Shown here: one piece after another, positions 7,028 through 14,760 of the stretch
How the letters are laid out: every line of letters starts with the position of its first letter
Numbering within the stretch: position 1 is the first letter of the stretch
NCBI GenBank assembly: GCA_902792495.1
Contig: CADBAC010000005.1
Span: 1 to 16,572 of the forward strand
DNA length: 16,572 nucleotides
From: Ruminococcus flavefaciens
GTDB taxonomy: Bacteria; Bacillota; Clostridia; Oscillospirales; Ruminococcaceae
Reading direction: 5' to 3'
Notes under the pieces: model-generated
The model's database searches: none
Told to the model about the DNA's origin: nothing
The model's input: only the letters and a program-made list of their open reading frames with translations
Program-made: the position numbers and the translations under genes

Positions 7028-8158
7028 TTTAATCATTTTCAACAACATATTCCTTAATACAAATGCAAAAGAGAGCCTTTTTACATCTGATTTTACAATA
7101 ACAGGAGTCTCGCAGACCAGTGTCGAGCCATTATAAAAAGCTGCCGTCCCTACCTGCTGTCCTCTTTTCACGGGCGCCTGAACATACTCGGGAAGGACAA
7201 CCACCGTGTCAAGTGAGGCAACTCCCCTCGGAACAGCAAGCAGGCTCTGTGACCTTATCATCATTTCTGCCGCAGGCTCTTCCCCGTTGCGTATCTGAAG
7301 CGGCCGCATCATTTCCTCGGGAAACATAGTCGTTGTGACTTTGTACCCTGTATAGCCATTTTTCAGCAGAAGTTTTGCCGTATCGTACATAGTTTCCTCG
7401 TCTTCCGCCCCAAGAACAACAGCAACGCAGCGCATCCCTTTGCCGTTGTCACCGCCTTCAGCTAAGCAGTATCCCGTAAAATCGGAGTGCACAGCCTTGA
7501 AGCCGATGTGGTAATCATAGGTGCGTGAGAATTTATTCTCGTTCACAAGCTCAGTCCTGCCCTCTCCGACAAAATCACGCCATGTTGAAAAGTAAGGAGT
7601 CAGAAAGTCGTACTTTGCAAGTTCAGCACATATCACAGCAATATCATGAGCAGTTGTGTATTCACGTTCATCATGGTAGCCGTAAGGCGAATAAAAGGCA
7701 GTATCTCTAAGTCCGAGATCAAAGGCTTCCGAATTCATGCGCATCACGAATTTATCCACTGTCTGTTCCGACTTCTCAGCAAGAACAGTCAGAGCGTCGT
7801 TGGCATTGCCTACGATAACACTTTTCAGCAGCTCATCCACTGTCATTGTGTCCCCTGCTTCAAGCCAGACAACAGCGCCCTTCGTTCCTGTAACGCTGTC
7901 AGAAGCCGTCAGCACATCCCCTGTTGAATACTTCCCTGTTTCGATGTCCTCAGCTATAAGCAGGATAGACATAAGCTTGCTGAGACAGCCTGCATTCATC
8001 CTCACATTGCCGTTGTATTCGTCAAGCACCATCCCCGTCCTGACTTCCATCAGAACGCTTGCCCTGTACTTCTTGTCATCATCGTCTATTCCTGCGCCAA
8101 GCACAAGCATGAAAGATGCCATAACAAGCACAGCTGCGATCATAAATTTATTCCTCAT
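7016..8158 (-). CDS. S11 D,D-carboxypeptidase homologue with degenerate active site
   Basis: This 380-residue exported protein has the full DacF/PBP5 layout: a signal peptide (residues 1-22), an S11 transpeptidase-like domain (about 30-270), a PBP5 C-terminal beta domain (about 273-358) and a C-terminal amphipathic, basic helix (361-380) that normally anchors such enzymes to the membrane. All three active-site motifs deviate. SxxK reads C58-L-S-K61, SxN reads N118-A-N120, and KTG reads K221-A-V223. Surrounding family landmarks remain (KLMSILLIAEDIE, NDALTVLAE, TGYCLAEG), so the alignment is secure and the frame is intact. Classical D-Ala-D-Ala cleavage is unlikely. A peptidoglycan-binding pseudoenzyme or a Cys-based activity is inferred. 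GGAGGG at 8163-8168 precedes the ATG by 4 bases. A terminator separates it from the VanY-like gene upstream. Confidence 0.88.
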   Translation of the reverse strand: MRNKFMIAAVLVMASFMLVLGAGIDDDDKKYRASVLMEVRTGMVLDEYNGNVRMNAGCLSKLMSILLIAEDIETGKYSTGDVLTASDSVTGTKGAVVWLEAGDTMTVDELLKSVIVGNANDALTVLAEKSEQTVDKFVMRMNSEAFDLGLRDTAFYSPYGYHDEREYTTAHDIAVICAELAKYDFLTPYFSTWRDFVGEGRTELVNENKFSRTYDYHIGFKAVHSDFTGYCLAEGGDNGKGMRCVAVVLGAEDEETMYDTAKLLLKNGYTGYKVTTTMFPEEMMRPLQIRNGEEPAAEMMIRSQSLLAVPRGVASLDTVVVLPEYVQAPVKRGQQVGTAAFYNGSTLVCETPVIVKSDVKRLSFAFVLRNMLLKMIKKHC

Positions 8159-8173
8159 AACGCCCTCCGCAAA

Positions 8174-8190
8174 AATGTTACTGCAACATT
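8174..8190. repeat. 17-bp palindrome upstream of the degenerate S11 gene
   Basis: AATGTTACTGCAACATT has 6-bp arms and a 5-bp centre. It sits directly upstream of the ribosome binding site at 8163-8168. It has the size of a dimeric repressor operator, but no promoter was recognised around it, so a role is unproven. Confidence 0.35.
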
Positions 8191-8214
8191 CTATTCAGCA
8201 AAGCGGCACGATAT

Positions 8215-8245
8215 AACAAAAGCCCGATGTGCAAAAACATCGGGC
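8215..8245 (-). terminator. Intrinsic terminator after the VanY-like gene
   Basis: A perfect 9-bp stem (GCCCGATGT at 8222-8230 with ACATCGGGC at 8237-8245) encloses a 6-base loop. It is followed in minus-strand RNA by UUUUGUU (8221-8215). It lies about 70 bases past the VanY-like stop and closes that transcript. Confidence 0.88.
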
Positions 8246-8255
8246 ACGACTTTAA

Positions 8256-8285
8256 GGCGATACCGCAGATGTACGCAATATCGCC
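8256..8285 (-). repeat. Second hairpin preceding the terminator
   Basis: GGCGATA (8256-8262) pairs with TATCGCC (8279-8285), with a 16-base loop. No U-tract follows directly. It lies 10 bases upstream, in transcript order, of the terminator hairpin at 8222-8245 and may add stability to the mRNA 3' end. Confidence 0.55.
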
Positions 8286-8314
8286 CTAAAAAGCATATTT
8301 CTTTTTTTAATTTT

Positions 8315-9292
8315 TCAGCTTTTCGGAGTATTAATAATAAAACCGTCCTTATTATTACCCGATACACTGTAGGAACTTGAGAGCGGCACATATGTCACTG
8401 TGCTTTCACCTGTTGACTTCACACTAAAAATGGTATAATCCACATCGTCGTAAGTATACTGAAATGGCTTATCCAGAGTGAAATCTGCCAGGAACCTGAT
8501 ATAGTCTTCAAGACACATATCCTTTTCATGCATTACAGCAGAATGCACCTTTCCCACGTACCTGATGTGCCAAGGACAATAGCTATGACCTGTTGCAGTG
8601 TCCTTGCCCTTGGGATATCTTACAATAAAGCCGTATTTCCAGCAGTTTTCCACCAACCAGCTTTCATCGTCAAGGCCGTCGTATTCTATGACCTCTCCAT
8701 ATGCTTTAAGTGCAAGATCTACTGATGTTCCGAGAGCCGATTCCGAGAAAGACTCAGGACAGCACGAATCCTCACCAGTGTAAGTATCGTCTGTACCGTA
8801 AACAACAAAGTCAGAAAGGCCTGTCTCATTGTTGTAATCTTCCATAAGCCCGTTGAGCGCTTCCGCTGCGTCTGATTCGAGCTGTATCGACTCGGAATAA
8901 AGTGAGTAATACTCATTCTTAACATTGAGCAGTCCGACCATATCGCCTGCGTATCCGGATTTGACAGGACGATCCTGGCCGTATACTGCCAATTTACCCT
9001 CTGCTACCTTAGCTTCAGACAATATCAGCTGATGCTGACCGATGTTCTCGACACCAACAGTCTCGGTCGGTGCGCTTTCATCGTTAGCAAGAGTAACAGC
9101 ATTTTCTTGTTGAGGAGTTTCGGGCATAGTCGGGTATTCTGCAAAGTCCCCGTCTATAACAAGATTGTGGTGCTCATCATTTGAAAAAACACGTTTCACG
9201 CAATCAGCACCGAACGTAACTACTAAAATCACTGCGATCGCACCGATGACTCGGCGTGGTCTCACTTTAACCTTTCTCGTTCTGCTGGCCAT
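8315..9292 (-). CDS. VanY-like (M15B) D,D-carboxypeptidase homologue with degenerate zinc site
   Basis: This 325-residue protein has an N-terminal basic stretch and a membrane anchor (about 14-30), a linker rich in Glu and Thr, and a VanY-type domain (about 85-265). An extra C-terminal segment (275-325) is not recognised. VanY enzymes remove the terminal D-Ala from peptidoglycan precursors using zinc. The usual SEHxxGxAxD motif reads S183-E-S185-A-L-G-T-S-V-D192, so the first zinc His is Ser. The usual EPWHxRYVG motif reads C239-P-W-H242-I-R-Y-V-G, so the catalytic Glu is Cys. D192 and H242 remain. ENCWKYGFIVRYPKGK is typical of the family and confirms the alignment. The frame is intact. GGAGG lies about 10 bases before the ATG. 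It is 71 bp downstream of the S11 gene and shares its promoter. Normal zinc catalysis is doubtful. Confidence 0.87.
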   Translation of the reverse strand: MASRTRKVKVRPRRVIGAIAVILVVTFGADCVKRVFSNDEHHNLVIDGDFAEYPTMPETPQQENAVTLANDESAPTETVGVENIGQHQLILSEAKVAEGKLAVYGQDRPVKSGYAGDMVGLLNVKNEYYSLYSESIQLESDAAEALNGLMEDYNNETGLSDFVVYGTDDTYTGEDSCCPESFSESALGTSVDLALKAYGEVIEYDGLDDESWLVENCWKYGFIVRYPKGKDTATGHSYCPWHIRYVGKVHSAVMHEKDMCLEDYIRFLADFTLDKPFQYTYDDVDYTIFSVKSTGESTVTYVPLSSSYSVSGNNKDGFIINTPKS

Positions 9293-9363
9293 TTCCCTTT
9301 CCTCCGATTTTGTTCTACGATTTGCGAAGCTGATCTCCGCTTGTTGATGATCTTTTTATGTTT

Positions 9364-10458
9364 TCATCTGGCTGATCGTGAGGATTTATAAGGCTCCCCT
9401 CCAACGCAGTAAACGCTGTATGCACTGAGTGTATCGTAAACCATGTTCCAGTTTGTCGTACCCCCACAGAGCACCAGTATATACGTTTCACCGTTAATCA
9501 CTGCAAAGCTTTCAATACAGTTCCCTGCTTTATCAGTGAAGCCTGTTTTTCCGCCAAGTATTTTTACACCTTCTATCTCGTCACCATACATCCTTGTAAA
9601 AAGCGTACTGGTGAAAGTCAGGCCCTCGGGATTCTGTTCAGTCTCGGGAAATTTATACTCGTAAGCGGAAAGGATCTTTTTACAAGTCTTATTGCCGATA
9701 GCATATTTCAGTATCATTGCCATGTCTTCGGCCGTACTGTAATGCTGTGGATCATGGAGACCGACTACATTAGTAAAATGTGTAGCGTATAGTCCCATTT
9801 CTTCAGCCTTCTTATTCATGAGCTCAACGAATTTCTTCTCAGAGCCCGCAACATAACTCGCAACTGCAGATGCTGCGTCCGCACCCGAATTGAGGATCAT
9901 GCCGTAGAGAAGGGCTTCTACCGAAGGTGTCTCTCCGGGTAGAAAGCCCGCTCTGGAAGCATCCTGCTCTATATAAGGCGTTACCATTTTATCGGTTATA
10001 AGAACTTTATCATGCAGATCTTCAGCATTCTCAACAGCTACGATAAGAGTCATCACCTTAGTAAGTGAAGCAGGGTACATTCTGTACCTCTCACCGTTGT
10101 AAGCTATGATCTCGTTCCGATCCGCATTAATAAGTATTGCATTTCTTGCGTCGAACTCTTTTGCGAACTCGACAGACTTTTCAGTCTTTGCAGGATATAC
10201 CAAAAAGGGCTTTGCATCATCTTCCGATCGTTCTGTAACAGGTTCGGAAAGCAACTCAGCCTCTTTTGTCGAGGTATTTGTTGTGATTTCTGCTGTGATC
10301 GTAGTACCGACTGTAGTCTGTACCGAACCGTCTCTTTGCTCCTCAGTGGACCTGAGTGCAGCGAGAGCAACACCGAATGTTATCAGAACAAATAAGAAAG
10401 CAGCCTCCCCCGCTCTGAGCAGGTTAAGCCCCTTTGGACGTTTCCTATTTTTGTTCAT
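9364..10458 (-). CDS. D-alanyl-D-alanine carboxypeptidase (S11 family)
   Basis: This 364-residue protein has a basic N-terminus and a single membrane segment (about 16-36), then a low-complexity Thr/Ser/Glu linker (about 37-85) and an S11 domain with its active site outside the cell. The catalytic motif is S131-L-T-K134 in MYPASLTKVMT, and KTG is K304-T-G306 in GGKTGFTDKAG. The SxN position reads S191-G-A193 (SGADAA), a variant I believe also occurs in active members of the family. It lacks the PBP5 C-terminal beta domain. It should trim the terminal D-Ala from peptidoglycan stem peptides. It is first in a two-gene transcript with the VanY-like gene. GAGGTG (10464-10469) precedes the ATG at 10458. 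An overlapping ATG four bases upstream is out of frame. Confidence 0.93.
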   Translation of the reverse strand: MNKNRKRPKGLNLLRAGEAAFLFVLITFGVALAALRSTEEQRDGSVQTTVGTTITAEITTNTSTKEAELLSEPVTERSEDDAKPFLVYPAKTEKSVEFAKEFDARNAILINADRNEIIAYNGERYRMYPASLTKVMTLIVAVENAEDLHDKVLITDKMVTPYIEQDASRAGFLPGETPSVEALLYGMILNSGADAASAVASYVAGSEKKFVELMNKKAEEMGLYATHFTNVVGLHDPQHYSTAEDMAMILKYAIGNKTCKKILSAYEYKFPETEQNPEGLTFTSTLFTRMYGDEIEGVKILGGKTGFTDKAGNCIESFAVINGETYILVLCGGTTNWNMVYDTLSAYSVYCVGGEPYKSSRSAR

Positions 10459-10491
10459 TCATACACCTCGCTGAATATCTCTACAAGCATT

Positions 10492-10520
10492 ATTATAATA
10501 TAAAAAAACAATCAAGTCAA
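10492..10520 (-). promoter_or_regulatory. Sigma-A promoter of the S11 / VanY-like pair
   Basis: TTGACT (10520-10515) and TATAAT (10497-10492) on the minus strand are separated by 17 bp. The spacer contains a T7 run, and the upstream region is AT-rich like an UP element. Transcription should begin near 10485. Confidence 0.9.
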
Positions 10521-10541
10521 CAATTTTTTTAAATTTTACGT

Positions 10542-10574
10542 ATTGCACAAATCTTTTCGATAGGTTTGTGCAAT
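10542..10574. repeat. Perfect 10-bp inverted repeat upstream of the promoter
   Basis: ATTGCACAAA (10542-10551) and TTTGTGCAAT (10565-10574) are perfect arms around a 13-base centre. The inner end is 22 bp upstream of the -35 box at 10515-10520. No U-tract follows closely on either strand, so it looks more like a regulator binding site than a terminator. No regulator gene is in the window to pair it with. Confidence 0.6.
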
Positions 10575-10806
10575 TTCCAACACCGATCATTTGTTCCGGG
10601 AATAAAAAACTCAAATCATGAATATTTATTCAGTGAAATGTGTATAATGTATATTTATTCTGTTTTTATCCGTTAGCAGCAATATACATTTTGTAAAGTG
10701 CTGAAAATCAGGATTTTCCGTTCTTTTTATAGATGGATACATCATTTTTGAGGCTGAAATCGGCTGGAAATGGCAAAATAAAATATGCACAGATAAAAAT
10801 CACATG
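10575..10806. other. AT-rich non-coding stretch
   Basis: No convincing gene is present. It contains a 16-bp palindrome (GAAAATC, AG, GATTTTC at 10703-10718) and two copies of ATATTTATTC (10622-10631 and 10651-10660). An isolated TATAAT on the plus strand (10643-10648) has no matching -35. This is part of the 413-bp gap between addA and the S11 gene; the promoter, the inverted repeat and the addA terminator account for the rest. Confidence 0.6.
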
Positions 10807-10852
10807 AATAAAAAGAAAAAGCGGCACCATGGCTAACCGCCATAGTACCGCT
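10807..10852 (-). terminator. Intrinsic terminator of addBA
   Basis: A 14-bp stem, 10820-10833 with 10839-10852, surrounds a 5-base loop. The two positions that mismatch on the plus strand become G·U pairs in minus-strand RNA, showing the orientation. It is followed by UUUUUCUUUU (10820-10811). It starts 20 bases past the addA stop. Confidence 0.92.
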
Positions 10853-10871
10853 AAATTGTACAAATCTATTT

Positions 10872-13800
10872 TTAGTCCATCTTTACTTCGATCTCTTTCT
10901 CCAGTTCAAAGGAGTAGAGATAAGCCGCTTTCACACGCTTTTTCATAGTCAGTTCAGCAGCCGCTTTGTAAAGAGTGAGCTGCATTCTGTATCGTTCAGC
11001 AAGCGCCTTTGCAGACGCTCCCCTGTCGGATTTATAGTCAACGATGATGAGGCCGTCGTCTTCTTCAAATACCAGATCCATGATACCTTTTATCATTCCG
11101 TCAGACTTCTTCAGCTGGTCAAGAGCATCGCTGCCTATCTGAAGATCCGCAACAGCGACCATGAATTTCTTCTCTCGCCACACCTTATCGCCTGCCGCCT
11201 TGATGCGCTTATAAAGTCCGCTCTCAAAGAACGCATACGCTTTCTCGGGAGATATAACTTCCGCCTGAGCATCGGTTATAAATCCACGCTTGGCCACTGC
11301 TTCTATTTCCGAAGCAACATCAGCCTGAGCGTTGTCGAAATCGCAATACTGGAAGAAGGTATGTATAGCCGTACCTCTCTCTGAACCCGTAAGCTTGCCG
11401 CTGCCTGTAATGAATCTTGGACGCTTCAGTTTATAGTCAAAGTTGTCAGTCTCTTTTTTCAGCTTCTTCGTTATCTCGGTAACACTCAGCTTGGCAGGTG
11501 TTTCCGAGAGTGTTCTGTCGTAGCTGTCGGACACAAGTTCTTCAAGTTCGCTGTACACCGACTCATCGGCTGATACCTTTTCAGCTTCGTCATCATGTTC
11601 TATATAAACAGGCGAAATATTCTCCGCAAACACGCTGTCAAACAGCTTATCTTCACATCTTGTATCAGGTATCGGCTCCCCTGCTTCTGTCAGTCCCAGC
11701 TTCTCAGCAATAGCTGAAAAATCGCTGTGATGCATAAGTGCAGCCCATATCCAGTCCGAGAAATAATCAGCTTCCGTTACGATATCGCTGATATCACCGT
11801 CATTGATGATACAGCTTTCCAGCTTCGAGCGAACCCGTTTCAGCGCCTTTTCTCCGCATTTCAGGTCTATGAAAAGCTTCTGCTTCGCTCTGGTAAGTCC
11901 CACATACAGCAGACGCATTTCCTCGCTTCTTGTATCACGTTCTTCTTCTCCTGCAAGTATCGCCTGTTGAAAAGTACGGTACTTGCGGTAAATCTTAGGG
12001 TCGTAAAGTATATATCCTGCCCTGCCGTCCGAAGAACACATCACTATCTCGGAATCATACTGGAATTTGGTCGATGTTTCCGCTATGAAAACAAAGGGGA
12101 ATTCCAGTCCCTTTGAGCGGTGGAGAGTCAGTATGGAAACATAATCGCCGGAGGATGCCGCAACTTTTCCTTGTGCATAGTCGCCGTTTTCCATCACTCT
12201 GTCAAGATGGCGAAGAAATCCTCCAAGACCGCCTGAGCCTTCAAATGCGGCTGATTCCTCGTAACTCTGAGCATACTGTATAAGCGCTCTCAGATTGGCA
12301 CGCTTTTTCTCGCCGTCACTGTAAAGCTGCATAACTGAGATAAAGTCGGTAGTGTCATAGATAGAACTTATAAGCTCGCCTATCGTCATGGTTACCGAGT
12401 CCATTCTGAACGAATCCAGAGAATCAAGGAAATCCCTGCATCTTTCACGCAGGAACATATCGAAGCACTCCTCATACTCACCGTCAGCAAGTCCACGAAG
12501 CACCGAATACAGCGGTCTGCCTTTTTCAAGGGAGCGGATATATGCAAGTTCGCGTATGCTGAACATATACATAGGCGATGTCATAACTGCCGCCATAGGA
12601 ATATCCAGCAGCGGATTGCTGACCACTCTCAGAAGGTCGATAAGTACCGCTATTTCCCTCGAACGCAGATAACCGCTTTCCTCGCTGCCCTTTGCAGGTA
12701 TGCCGAGAAGTGACAGCTGTTCGGCATATTTGTTTATATGTACATTATTTCGCACCAGTATGCAGAAATCCGACGGCCTGCACGGTCTTGTACTTCCGTC
12801 ATTTTCAACTACTTCCGTTCCATTATGAAGCATATCAGCTATGGTCTGAGCAGTGAACACCGCTTCTTTGTTTATGTCACTGTCATCTTCATCTTCCGCA
12901 GCGTCGTCATTGATAAAGTTTATGACAGTCCTGCTTTTTTCATCTGCTATGCCTTTGTAATACTCCGCACCGAAATACAGCTTTTCATCGTCGCTGTAAT
13001 CGATATCTCCGCATTTCTCCGACATCACTTCAGAGAACACATAGTTTACAAAACCTATGACATTCTCGGAGCTTCGGAAGTTTCTGTTGAGAAGTATCGA
13101 CTTTATGGGCGCATCGCTTTCCACGGTGTATGGCTCGGCACTTTTGAGAGTTCCGATAAAATTGCGTGGGTTAGCCAGTCTGAAACGATAGATCGACTGC
13201 TTCACATCTCCGACAAGGAACACGTTATCGCCGTAAAGCGGCTGTCCGTTTTCGTCTGTGCGGTAGTTTTTCGACAGCAGCTTGAAGATAAGATCCTGTT
13301 TATTATTTGAATCCTGATACTCGTCGATCATGATTATATCGTAGTATTCCGACGTTTTCAGAGCCGCTTCCGACTGTATGATATTGCCGTTTTCGTCTGT
13401 ATCCGCAAGAAGTTCAAGAGCAAGTCTTTCTCCGTCGTCAAAGCTTATGGAGTTTTTCTCGCACTTCATTGCCCACACTATATCCTGATACTTCCTCATA
13501 ACATCGGCAAGTATCTTTGATACCTCAGCAGATTCGGCATAATCGCTTTCAACCGAACGTATGCTGTCGGCCGCTTTCATTACCAGTTTCTTCACGCTTT
13601 CACGCTTTTTCTTGTACATCTCACGAAGCGCCTTATCATGGACAGTTTTTCCCACACGGACAAGATCCGAGAACGACGACGCACGCTCGCATTCCTCACT
13701 GTCAGGCAGTCTTCCTTTCCTTATTATCGCAAGAAGATCCGAAACTTTATCGTAGTCCTCCTCTGCCTGTGCAGCTGATTTAACAGCGGCAGCCACAGAC

Positions 13801-14513
13801 ATATCGGGGAAGATCCGTCCTATCATCGCCATACAGCTGTCAGCTGTCCTGAGTGATTTTTCCAGAATTGAAGCTATTGAGTTTCTCAGTGCCGCATAGT
13901 ATACCGACTCCTCAAGGGGCTTTCCGTACTCCTCAGTCATTGTATCAAGCCATTTTTCTCTCAGCGAAACAGATGCAAGAAAACCATCCATAAGTGATAT
14001 TACTTCTCTCAGACGCTTCTCATTTTTAATGCAGAATTTATCGTAAAGGAAAGATATCTTGTCGTATTCATCCCTGCTCATCTGTTCGAGGAGTTCATCC
14101 ATTGCCCTTGCTTTAAGCACCGTATTGTCCGACTCATCAAGAACTCCGAAACCCGTAGTTATTCCCTGATCGGATATATTATCCCTTATAAGGTCGAAAC
14201 AGAAAGAGTTGATAGTGGAGATCTTCGCACTTTGCAGAAGTGTCTGCTGTCTGAGAAGATGTGCGTTTGACTGGTCTTCACTTATCAGCGCACGCAGTTT
14301 CATATCAAGACGCTTTTTCAGTTCCGATGCAGCGTCATTTGTGAAAGTAACCACAACTATCCTGTCCGCCCGTACTCCCGACTCAGGGTCAGCCATAAGC
14401 TGTACAAGGCGCCCTGTCAGGACCGCAGTTTTACCGCTTCCTGCCGCTGCTGATACTATTACGGATGAACCTCTTGCTGATATAGCGTTCTGCTGTTGTT
14501 CAGTCCATGCCAT
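10872..14513 (-). CDS. addA: ATP-dependent helicase/nuclease subunit A
   Basis: This is about 1213 residues, close to the 1232 of B. subtilis AddA. It is a UvrD-type helicase fused to a RecB-type nuclease. With AddB it processes double-strand breaks and degrades DNA up to Chi-like sites. Motifs in order: Walker A AAAGSGKT (about 22-29), DEYQDSN (about 397), GDVKQSIYRFR, NFRS (about 479), LHRSKGLEFPFVFI (about 800), LLYVGLTRAKQK (about 873), then the nuclease domain with GTAIHTFFQ (about 1050), KGIMDLVFE and VDYKSDR (about 1141-1163). An in-frame GTG at 14522 would sit only about 3 bases from AAGGAG. The ATG at 14513 has better spacing (about 10) and gives the usual N-terminus MAWTEQQQNAI. It overlaps the end of addB by 14 bases, so coupling is likely. 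Confidence 0.97.
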   Translation of the reverse strand: MAWTEQQQNAISARGSSVIVSAAAGSGKTAVLTGRLVQLMADPESGVRADRIVVVTFTNDAASELKKRLDMKLRALISEDQSNAHLLRQQTLLQSAKISTINSFCFDLIRDNISDQGITTGFGVLDESDNTVLKARAMDELLEQMSRDEYDKISFLYDKFCIKNEKRLREVISLMDGFLASVSLREKWLDTMTEEYGKPLEESVYYAALRNSIASILEKSLRTADSCMAMIGRIFPDMSVAAAVKSAAQAEEDYDKVSDLLAIIRKGRLPDSEECERASSFSDLVRVGKTVHDKALREMYKKKRESVKKLVMKAADSIRSVESDYAESAEVSKILADVMRKYQDIVWAMKCEKNSISFDDGERLALELLADTDENGNIIQSEAALKTSEYYDIIMIDEYQDSNNKQDLIFKLLSKNYRTDENGQPLYGDNVFLVGDVKQSIYRFRLANPRNFIGTLKSAEPYTVESDAPIKSILLNRNFRSSENVIGFVNYVFSEVMSEKCGDIDYSDDEKLYFGAEYYKGIADEKSRTVINFINDDAAEDEDDSDINKEAVFTAQTIADMLHNGTEVVENDGSTRPCRPSDFCILVRNNVHINKYAEQLSLLGIPAKGSEESGYLRSREIAVLIDLLRVVSNPLLDIPMAAVMTSPMYMFSIRELAYIRSLEKGRPLYSVLRGLADGEYEECFDMFLRERCRDFLDSLDSFRMDSVTMTIGELISSIYDTTDFISVMQLYSDGEKKRANLRALIQYAQSYEESAAFEGSGGLGGFLRHLDRVMENGDYAQGKVAASSGDYVSILTLHRSKGLEFPFVFIAETSTKFQYDSEIVMCSSDGRAGYILYDPKIYRKYRTFQQAILAGEEERDTRSEEMRLLYVGLTRAKQKLFIDLKCGEKALKRVRSKLESCIINDGDISDIVTEADYFSDWIWAALMHHSDFSAIAEKLGLTEAGEPIPDTRCEDKLFDSVFAENISPVYIEHDDEAEKVSADESVYSELEELVSDSYDRTLSETPAKLSVTEITKKLKKETDNFDYKLKRPRFITGSGKLTGSERGTAIHTFFQYCDFDNAQADVASEIEAVAKRGFITDAQAEVISPEKAYAFFESGLYKRIKAAGDKVWREKKFMVAVADLQIGSDALDQLKKSDGMIKGIMDLVFEEDDGLIIVDYKSDRGASAKALAERYRMQLTLYKAAAELTMKKRVKAAYLYSFELEKEIEVKMD

Positions 14514-14760
14514 TGTCTCCACTCTCCTTTCCTGAGAATTTCATGCTGAGTATGCTCTCCGCTTCGCTTACATCTGCCTCATCGGGAAGTCTGTAGCGTT
14601 CAAGCTTTGAATTATCGCAGATATTTATGTAGTCACAGTAGGCGCACGGCAGTGTTCCCCCCATGAGGAGGGGTTCAGCAGCCACATCTCCGCTGTACAG
14701 GGATTCAGCCATCGCCGTGAGTTTTCCGTAGGTATACTTTTTCAGTTTCTCCAGGAAGAA
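14500..14760 (-). pseudogene. addB: Displaced C-terminal part of AddB after a frameshift
   Basis: This frame encodes the last about 86 residues of AddB, starting FFLEKLKKYTYGKLTAMAES. It includes C-A-Y-C-D-Y-I-N-I-C, the three closely spaced cysteines (C-x2-C-x5-C) that, with one upstream Cys, hold the 4Fe-4S cluster of the AddB nuclease domain. The segment directly continues the upstream AddB frame but is shifted by one base. It is immediately preceded in its own frame by TGA (14763-14761) and has no ribosome binding site at its internal ATG (14712), so it is not a separate gene. It ends within the start of addA. Confidence 0.85.

Noticed and set aside
7737..8216. 159-codon plus-strand open frame
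   Set aside because: Antisense to the degenerate S11 gene, with Ser/Thr-rich composition expected of a shadow and no ribosome binding site that stands out.
10643..10648. Plus-strand TATAAT in the long gap
   Set aside because: No acceptable -35 at 16-18 bp, no plus-strand gene and no terminator downstream in that orientation. AT-rich sequence gives such matches by chance.
10622..10660. Two ATATTTATTC copies as a repeat array
   Set aside because: Only two copies of a 10-base AT-rich word with unrelated sequence between. It is not an array or CRISPR.
10626..10745. 39-codon minus-strand frame in the addA to S11 gap
   Set aside because: No Shine-Dalgarno sequence before its ATG, low-complexity AT-rich composition and no recognisable features.
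12738..13310. 190-codon plus-strand open frame
   Set aside because: It lies wholly inside addA, opposite a well-supported helicase sequence, and shows no recognisable protein features. It is a shadow frame.
14500..14712. Independent small cysteine-rich gene
   Set aside because: Its sequence is the C-terminus of AddB and the frame extends upstream to 14760, joining the main AddB frame after one base. It is not a separate gene.
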